Assembly (NCBI GenBank): GCA_031287245.1
Contig: JAITTD010000065.1
Coordinates: 1 to 9,154, forward strand
From: Bacteroidales bacterium
Lineage (GTDB): Bacteria; Bacteroidota; Bacteroidia; Bacteroidales; UBA4181
Length of the DNA stretch: 9,154 bases
Direction of reading: 5' to 3'
Part shown: positions 4,570 through 9,154 of the stretch, one piece after another
Layout: the number at the start of each line of letters is the position of its first letter
How positions within the stretch are numbered: the first letter of the stretch is position 1
Notes under the pieces: generated by a model
Told to the model about the DNA's origin: nothing
Seen by the model: only the letters and a program-made list of their open reading frames with translations
Databases searched by the model: none
Made by a program: the position numbers and the translations under genes

Positions 4570-5907
4570 TTACCCCAAATACCATCCTGCGATGGAAAAA
4601 TAGATGAGCACTCCGGTGATGTCGGAAATACAACTGATAAGCGGGGCGCTGGCGGTGGCCGGGTCAAGTTTGAGTTTGGTGAAGACAAAAGGCAGGGTCA
4701 GTCCTATCAAACTTCCGGTCATCACGGTGAGCAGCATCGTTGCCGCTACCACTACCAGTACTTCCGGCGCTCGAAAGCCTGCAATCATCGACACGCCCAC
4801 CGCCATCGTGCATCCAAGCAGAAGCGACACTATCAATTCTTTTCCGATAAGGCGAAACCAGTCTTTCATTTCCACGTCGCCAACGGCTATGGAGCGAATC
4901 ATCAGCGTTGAGGACTGCGAACCGGCATTTCCGCCGCTTCCTATCAGCAAAGGCAAAAAGAAAACCAAGGCAACGGACGATTGTATCACATTTTCGAAGA
5001 AAGAGAGGGCGGCTCCGGAAAAGACATTCATGAACACCAGAGCGGTGAGCCAGAAAACGCGCTGTTTATACAGGTAGGAAATGCGTGCTTTGAGCGGATT
5101 GACAATGGCTTCCTGAATAGCGCCGTATTTGTGAAAGTCCTCGGTGTTTTCCTCTTCAGCAACGTCCATCACGTCGTCGAAGGTGACGATACCGAGCAGG
5201 GTTTTGTCGGTATCGACAACCGGCAAGGCGACGCGGTCGTAGTCGCGGAAGAATTTGACGGCTTTTTCCTGGTCGTCAAGAGCATTGAGCGCCGTGAAAC
5301 GGTTGTCGCTGATTTCAGATATTTTCTGTTCGGGCGATGCAAGGATGATTTCCTTGATGCGAACATCGTCAATCAAACAGCCGTGGTCGTCCACCACATA
5401 GATAACGTTGAGCGTTTCAGAGTCGCGCCCGTATTTTCGGATGTGATCCAACGCCTCAGACACAGTGAAATATGGTTTCACGGCTACGTACTCCGGCGTC
5501 ATCAAACGTCCGATACTTTCTTCGGGGTAGCCGAGCAGTTTCGTGGCTATGGTGCGTTCGTCAACAGACAGCATTTGCACGAGGCGCTGGCTGATTTCGC
5601 CGGGTAATTCCTCAAAAAAGGCGGTACGGTCATCGGGGTCGAGGTCGTTGAGCAGGCTGGTCACTATATTGCCATAAGTTGCCAATCCGCTGATGATTTC
5701 TTCCTGTTTGTCGTGCGTCAGGAACTGGAACGTTTCTTTCGCCCGCTGACGCAGCAAAAGACGAAAAACGAAGATTTCATCGGATTTGGACATTTCCTCA
5801 ATGATTTCAGCCAATTGCAAAGGCTCAAACTCATTCAACTCATGTTTGAGGATTTTCCAACTTTTATTTTCAATCAGTTCACGGAAGTGAGTTCCGGTAT
5901 CATTCAT
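4570..5907 (-). CDS. mgtE: Magnesium transporter MgtE
   Basis: This inner-membrane, Mg2+-selective channel of the MgtE/SLC41 family is 445 residues, a normal length. Domains in order: a helical MgtE N domain (about 20-125, with LNDLDPDDRTAFFEELP), two CBS domains (about 135-190 and 196-250, ending GIVTFDDVMDV), a connecting plug helix (about 255-275), then five membrane helices from 285. Signature motifs are LIGSGGNAGSQSS (321-333) and LDPATASAPLISCISDITG (414-432). Asp429 corresponds to the pore aspartate that selects Mg2+ in Thermus MgtE; the residues before it are ISCIS where many relatives have ITT. In the family, the cytoplasmic domains bind Mg2+ and close the pore when it is abundant. 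The start ATG at 5907 is preceded six bases upstream by AGGAGAT (5920-5914), a strong ribosome binding site. It is divergent from the transporter operon and convergent with the DoxX fusion. Confidence 0.96.
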   Translation of the reverse strand: MNDTGTHFRELIENKSWKILKHELNEFEPLQLAEIIEEMSKSDEIFVFRLLLRQRAKETFQFLTHDKQEEIISGLATYGNIVTSLLNDLDPDDRTAFFEELPGEISQRLVQMLSVDERTIATKLLGYPEESIGRLMTPEYVAVKPYFTVSEALDHIRKYGRDSETLNVIYVVDDHGCLIDDVRIKEIILASPEQKISEISDNRFTALNALDDQEKAVKFFRDYDRVALPVVDTDKTLLGIVTFDDVMDVAEEENTEDFHKYGAIQEAIVNPLKARISYLYKQRVFWLTALVFMNVFSGAALSFFENVIQSSVALVFFLPLLIGSGGNAGSQSSTLMIRSIAVGDVEMKDWFRLIGKELIVSLLLGCTMAVGVSMIAGFRAPEVLVVVAATMLLTVMTGSLIGLTLPFVFTKLKLDPATASAPLISCISDITGVLIYFSIAGWYLG

Positions 5908-6056
5908 GCTATTATCTCCTTACATTTTATCTCTGTAAAGAGAACACAAAAAGGACTCTTACAGAGGGTGATTACTTTGGTTGACTACGCTCAGGATAAG
6001 GTCCTTCGTCCATTTTTATATGTTTTGGTTACTACTGTCAGAGCTGGCTCTGAAAT
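5908..6056 (-). promoter_or_regulatory. mgtE leader of about 150 nt with two hairpins
   Basis: If transcription starts about seven bases after the -7 element, the mgtE message has a leader of about 150 nt, long for a simple 5' end. Reading leftwards, it opens with the palindrome TCAGAGC-CA-GCTCTGA (6053-6038). Just before the ribosome binding site there is an 11-bp stem, CTCTGTAAGAG (5966-5956) with CTCTTTACAGAG (5942-5931, one bulged base), around a 13-base T-rich loop TCCTTTTTGTGTT. Magnesium transporter genes are often controlled through such leaders, for example the M-box. I could not fit the M-box pattern here, so a sensor role is inference. The middle (about 5984-6010 on the plus strand, GACTACGCTCAGGATAAGG) resembles a widespread intergenic repeat motif. 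Confidence 0.4.
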
Positions 6057-6062
6057 TTTGCA

Positions 6063-6094
6063 CAAAAGTACATGAATTTGTTTATATCTACAAA
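6063..6094 (-). promoter_or_regulatory. Consensus promoter for mgtE
   Basis: On the minus strand, TTTG (6094-6091), a 20-bp spacer and TACTTTTG (6070-6063) match TTTG/TAnnTTTG exactly. Start of transcription is expected near 6056. It overlaps the opposite promoter at 6077-6108. Confidence 0.83.
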
Positions 6095-6108
6095 TTAGAT
6101 TAATTTTG
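6077..6108 (+). promoter_or_regulatory. Consensus promoter for the MFS-GH130 operon
   Basis: TTTG (6077-6080), a 20-bp spacer and TAATTTTG (6101-6108) match the consensus exactly. Transcription should start near 6115. That leaves almost no leader for the ATG at 6119 but about 30 nt for the ATG at 6146, which is why the latter is preferred. The -33 elements of the two divergent promoters bound the 18-bp imperfect palindrome TTTGTTTATATCTACAAA (6077-6094). Confidence 0.83.
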
Positions 6109-6145
6109 TTGTCCAATTATGGGTATAAAATGGATAAAGAATTGT

Positions 6146-7435
6146 ATGCAAAACGATAAAAAAATATCTCCGTTACAGTGGGTACCTACCGTCTATTTTG
6201 CTATGGGACTGCCTTTTGTGATGCTATCCATGGTGTCGGTGCTCATCTATTCCGACATGGGAATCAGCAACACACAGATAGCGTTCTGGACATCGCTCAT
6301 CATGCTGCCCTGGACATTGAAACCGCTGTGGAGTCCCTTTTTAGAGATATTCAAGACGAAGAAATTTTTTGTGGTCGGGACGCAACTATTGACCGGCATC
6401 GCTTTTGCGCTCATTGCGCTCTCGCTGCCGCTCAACAGTTTCTTTTGCTATTCCATTGCCCTGATGGGCGTGATAGCCATCAGCGGCGCCACACACGATG
6501 TTGCAGGCGATGGCGTGTATATGTCCGAATTGTCGCCTAAGTTACAAGCCCAGTACATCGGCTGGCAGGGCGCTTTTTACAATTTGGCGAAAATTCTTGC
6601 CAACGGCGGCCTGGTGTTTCTGGCTGGTATGCTCAAAGATTCGCTTGGCGTTGTCCATGCATGGATGCTCATCGTGGCGCTGTCCGGCGTTATGATGATA
6701 GCGTTGGGCATCTATCACAGCCGTATGTTGCCCTCAGGCGGCAAAGCGGCGTCCGTGCACAGCAGCAGCGAGGTCTGGGAATCGCTGAAAACCATTATCC
6801 TCAGTTTTTTCACAAAAAAACATATTGTCTGGTATGTGGCTTTTATCATCCTTTACCGTTTTGCCGAAGGGTTTGCGATGAAAATCGTTCCCCTATTCCT
6901 CAAAACGCCCGTCGCTGACGGCGGATTGGGATTGCAGGTGCATGAAATCGGGTTGGTTTACGGCACTTTCGGCACCGCAGCCTTCATACTTGGCTCTATC
7001 CTTGCCGGTTATTATATTTCCGCTTCGGGACTGCAGCAAACGCTATTCAAACTGTGCTGTGCGTTCAACATCCCGTTTGTGGTGTATTTCCTGCTGGCAG
7101 TGTTTCAACCTTCCTGCATCTGGTTGGTAGGCGGGGCTATCGTGTGCGAATATTTCGGCTACGGATTCGGGTTTGTAGGGCTCAACCTGTTCATGATGCA
7201 GCAGGTGGCGCCCGGCAAACACAAAATGGCGCATTATGCCTTTGCATCCGGCATCATGAACCTTGGCTTTATGATACCCGGTATGTGCAGCGGCTATCTC
7301 AGCGACTGGTTGGGCTACAAATGGTTCTTTGTGTGGGTGCTGATAGCCACCATACCCGCATTCCTTGCAACGTGGTTTGTTCCCTTTGTGAAGAATGGAG
7401 AAACGGACGAACGGATGAATAACGTAAATAAATAA
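6146..7435 (+). CDS. AmpG-like MFS transporter, probably for a mannosyl disaccharide
   Basis: This inner-membrane major facilitator protein of 429 residues has about 12 predicted helices in two halves joined by a loop near 200-230. AmpG-type marks are [14 protein letters not shown] (54-67), equivalent to the P-TLK--W-P segment after helix 2, and [14 protein letters not shown] (113-126), equivalent to the ATQD-x-x-D segment of AmpG. AmpG itself carries GlcNAc-anhydro-muropeptides by proton symport. The adjacent phosphorylase, only 20 bp downstream, suggests this relative imports the substrate of that enzyme, for example mannosyl-beta-1,4-GlcNAc. The open frame begins at 6119, but the promoter ends at 6108, so I start at 6146 ([19 protein letters not shown]), which also matches the usual short N-terminus before W-PTVYFA-GLP. 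Substrate is inferred from context only. Confidence 0.88.
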   Translation: MQNDKKISPLQWVPTVYFAMGLPFVMLSMVSVLIYSDMGISNTQIAFWTSLIMLPWTLKPLWSPFLEIFKTKKFFVVGTQLLTGIAFALIALSLPLNSFFCYSIALMGVIAISGATHDVAGDGVYMSELSPKLQAQYIGWQGAFYNLAKILANGGLVFLAGMLKDSLGVVHAWMLIVALSGVMMIALGIYHSRMLPSGGKAASVHSSSEVWESLKTIILSFFTKKHIVWYVAFIILYRFAEGFAMKIVPLFLKTPVADGGLGLQVHEIGLVYGTFGTAAFILGSILAGYYISASGLQQTLFKLCCAFNIPFVVYFLLAVFQPSCIWLVGGAIVCEYFGYGFGFVGLNLFMMQQVAPGKHKMAHYAFASGIMNLGFMIPGMCSGYLSDWLGYKWFFVWVLIATIPAFLATWFVPFVKNGETDERMNNVNK

Positions 7436-7455
7436 TCAACCCTAAAAATAACAAT

Positions 7456-8424
7456 ATGAGTTTTATTCCTTGGGAAAATAAACCCGCAAATGAAAAAGGC
7501 ATCGTTTGGCGCTATTCGGCCAATCCTATTATTCCGCGTGATGCGCTGAGCACATCCAACAGTATCTTCAACAGCGCCGTTGTGCCATTCGGCAAAGGCT
7601 TTGCCGGTGTGTTTCGCTGCGACGATACCAACCGCCGTATGCGTCTGCACGCAGGTTTCAGTGACGACGGTATCCGCTGGAACATTGAAGAAGATGACAT
7701 ACGCCTGGTCTGCGAAGACGCCGAGACCGGCGAATGGGTATATGGCTACGACCCGCGCGTGGTGTGGATAGACGACCGCTATTATGTGACATGGTGCAAC
7801 GGTTATCACGGTCCGACCATCGGTTGCGCATGGACAACGGATTTTAAGGTTTTCCACCAGTTGGAAAACGCTTTTTTGCCGTTCAACCGCAATGGCGTCT
7901 TGTTTCCACGCAAGATAAACGGCAATTTCGCCATGCTTTCCCGTCCAAGCGACAACGGACACACGCCTTTCGGCGACATCTTTTACAGCGAATCGCCCGA
8001 CATGGAGTTTTGGGGACGCCATCGCCACGTTATGTCACCGGCAAAATTTGAGTTGAGCGCATGGCAATGCACCAAAATAGGCGCAGGTCCCATTCCCATT
8101 GAAACACCCGAAGGATGGCTGTTGCTGTATCACGGCGTCTTAGCCTCGTGCAACGGTTTTGTTTACAGTTTCGGCTCTGCGCTGCTTGACAGAGAGCAAC
8201 CCTGGAAGGTGCTTGCCCGCAGCGGTCCTTATCTGCTGTCGCCGCAGAAAGACTACGAATGCACAGGCGACGTACCCAACGTCACCTTCCCCTGCGCCAC
8301 ACTGCACGACCCCGATACCGGACGCATGGCGATATATTATGGTTGCGCCGACACCGTCACATCCCTGGCTTTCGGCTATATTGATGAAATCATTGCTTTC
8401 ACTAAAAAAAACAATATAATATAA
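7456..8424 (+). CDS. GH130 beta-1,4-mannoside phosphorylase (mannosyl-GlcNAc type)
   Basis: This intracellular enzyme of 322 residues splits a beta-1,4-mannoside with inorganic phosphate, giving alpha-mannose-1-phosphate and the acceptor sugar. It closely resembles the gut-bacterial mannoside phosphorylase UhgbMP, which acts on mannosyl-GlcNAc from N-glycans. The five-bladed propeller motifs are all present: [33 protein letters not shown] with the proton-donor aspartate at residue 99, [64 protein letters not shown] and LLYHGV. The phosphate-binding residues expected by alignment (R60, R145, R163, H226) are conserved. There is no signal peptide, in line with imported substrate. It is second in an operon with the MFS gene. 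Closely related enzymes act on mannosyl-glucose or mannan oligosaccharides, so the exact acceptor is unsettled. Confidence 0.93.
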   Translation: MSFIPWENKPANEKGIVWRYSANPIIPRDALSTSNSIFNSAVVPFGKGFAGVFRCDDTNRRMRLHAGFSDDGIRWNIEEDDIRLVCEDAETGEWVYGYDPRVVWIDDRYYVTWCNGYHGPTIGCAWTTDFKVFHQLENAFLPFNRNGVLFPRKINGNFAMLSRPSDNGHTPFGDIFYSESPDMEFWGRHRHVMSPAKFELSAWQCTKIGAGPIPIETPEGWLLLYHGVLASCNGFVYSFGSALLDREQPWKVLARSGPYLLSPQKDYECTGDVPNVTFPCATLHDPDTGRMAIYYGCADTVTSLAFGYIDEIIAFTKKNNII

Positions 8425-8439
8425 GGATGTCATTGTGGT

Positions 8440-8504
8440 TCTTTGTGTATCCTTTGTGGTGAAAAAAACACAAAGGACACGAAGATGGCACAAAAGACGC
8501 GAAG
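8440..8504. repeat. Hairpin and direct repeats between convergent genes
   Basis: CCTTTGTG (8451-8458) pairs exactly with CACAAAGG (8469-8476) around a loop rich in A. The arms extend outward as CTTTGTGT(AT) against ACACGAAG with G-T pairs. CACAAAGGACACGAAG (8469-8484) is then repeated with two changes as CACAAAAGACGCGAAG (8489-8504), a 20-bp period. Strings of this CACAAAGACACGAAG type are common in intergenic DNA of Bacteroidota (recollection). It lies just after GH130 and before the end of the radical SAM gene and could end transcription both ways, but lacks T-runs. Confidence 0.55.
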
Positions 8505-8539
8505 TTTGGAAATACGTTTTAATAACCTTTAAATTCTTT

Positions 8540-9154
8540 CTATGAAAACAAATTTAATTGTTTAACCCTTGCATTTGTTTTCTTACAGGCTTTGACAATA
8601 TCCTCCATTTTGTACAACAATCCGTATTTCCGGCATTCTTCCTTGAAAACGACTGCTATGTTTTTATTGGGCGAATTACAAATATAATTGTTTCCGAATG
8701 TTTTTATGTATTTGTCTTTCAATCCTTTTAAATTTTTGTCCAATTGATTGTAGAAATAGGTTCTTTGGTTCTCGCGTAAAGTTACGCCGCCCATCGACCA
8801 AACAAATTTTGCTCCGTTTTCGTACGATAATCGTATGATCTCTTTGATATTTTCCTCCGTATCGGTTATAAAAGGAAGAATCGGGGTTAACAGAACGCCG
8901 GTAAACAATCCTTTTTCCGAAAGTTGTTTCATTGCCCTGAATCTTTCGGAACTTGCACAAACGTTAGGCTCGATGATTTTTGCCAGATTATCGTCGGACG
9001 TTGTAATTGTAAATTTTAAAATGACATTCTGCAAACGGTTTATTTCCTCGAAAACGTCTATATCGCGTACAATCAAATTGCTTTTTGTTTCAAGAGATAC
9101 GCCGAAGCCGTACTTTTTTATCAGTTTCAATGCATTTCGGGTTATTTCGTATTG
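8540..9154 (-). CDS. Radical SAM protein, SplB-like/COG1533 group, N-terminus outside window
   Basis: The frame is open at the right edge and ends at a TAG (8542-8540), giving 205 codons of the C-terminal part. The pattern fits radical SAM proteins related to spore photoproduct lyase: EITRNALKLIKKYGFGVSLETKS, then VRDIDVFEEI, TITTSDDNLAKIIEPN, ERFRAMKQLSEKGLFTGVLLTPILPFITDTEENIKEII, and SYENGAKFVW. These are the later strands and helices of the barrel, including the EP motif and the TPILPFITD segment. The CxxxCxxC iron-sulfur cluster motif should lie in the missing N-terminal part. Apparent internal starts such as the TTG near 9130 are not the real start. Members of this group are mostly uncharacterised; no substrate can be named. 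Codons are more AT-rich than in the GH130 operon. It is convergent with that operon. Confidence 0.82.
   Translation of the reverse strand, partial: QYEITRNALKLIKKYGFGVSLETKSNLIVRDIDVFEEINRLQNVILKFTITTSDDNLAKIIEPNVCASSERFRAMKQLSEKGLFTGVLLTPILPFITDTEENIKEIIRLSYENGAKFVWSMGGVTLRENQRTYFYNQLDKNLKGLKDKYIKTFGNNYICNSPNKNIAVVFKEECRKYGLLYKMEDIVKACKKTNARVKQLNLFS

Noticed and set aside
4981..5607. Plus-strand frame of 208 codons opposite mgtE
   Set aside because: The minus strand encodes an intact MgtE with all its motifs here; the plus-strand translation matches nothing.
5908..6056. Known M-box magnesium riboswitch
   Set aside because: I could not match its conserved helices and loops by eye; only a generic leader with two hairpins is supported.
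7315..8028. Minus-strand frame of 237 codons across the MFS/GH130 junction
   Set aside because: It crosses two well-recognised plus-strand genes and their junction, so it is an antisense shadow.

Overview
The window looks like a chromosomal segment of a Bacteroidales-type bacterium (phylum Bacteroidota). The evidence is three promoters that match the Bacteroides housekeeping consensus exactly (TTTG, 20 bases, TAnnTTTG), a MKK...GGC lipoprotein carrying bacterial Ig-like (Big_2) repeats, DoxX and AmpG-like membrane proteins of the kind seen in that group, and a GH130 mannoside phosphorylase very close to the gut Bacteroidales enzymes. Coding regions are moderate in GC. The spacers are AT-rich and unusually full of short repeats.

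Layout. (1) 1-637, minus strand: the N-terminal part of a surface lipoprotein with 83-residue Big_2 repeats; its C-terminus lies outside the window. (2) 638-1413: a long gene-free stretch. It holds short direct repeats, five 22-bp tandem units, a 28-bp palindrome, a G10 tract, and a nested set of stems that could be a structured RNA ending in a T-run. (3) 1414-2457, plus: a nucleoid-associated protein of the NdpA/YejK family. (4) 2458-2773: a cluster of hairpins followed by a textbook promoter. (5) 2774-4234, plus: a two-part protein with an N-terminal DoxX-like four-helix membrane domain, a twin-arginine-like linker and a C-terminal aldo/keto-reductase-like barrel. (6) 4235-4569: a nested tandem repeat array between two convergent genes; its unit resembles the last codons of the next gene. 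(7) 4570-5907, minus: the magnesium channel/transporter MgtE, with a leader of about 150 nt. (8) 6063-6108: two consensus promoters facing opposite ways and overlapping by 18 bp. (9) 6146-8424, plus: a two-gene operon of an AmpG-like MFS transporter and a GH130 beta-mannoside phosphorylase. (10) 8425-8539: a hairpin/direct-repeat element between convergent genes. (11) 8540-9154, minus: the C-terminal part of a radical SAM protein of the spore-photolyase-like group, truncated by the window edge.

How the genes work together. Only the transporter/GH130 pair is a clear functional unit: the permease probably imports a mannosyl disaccharide (mannosyl-beta-1,4-GlcNAc, or a mannosyl-glucose/mannan product), and the phosphorylase splits it with phosphate into mannose-1-phosphate and the acceptor sugar. 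No SusC/SusD pair is present here. The mgtE gene shares control DNA with this operon although its function is unrelated, so initiation at the two promoters may be mutually exclusive. The promoters also matter for annotation: in two genes the longest open frame begins upstream of, or at, the transcription start, so the true starts were moved downstream.

I see no tRNA, rRNA, transposase, integrase or CRISPR array. The strongest candidates for something undescribed are the DoxX/reductase fusion, the possible structured RNA at 1041-1170, the mgtE leader with its overlapping divergent promoters, and the repeat array that appears to share sequence with the mgtE 3' end.
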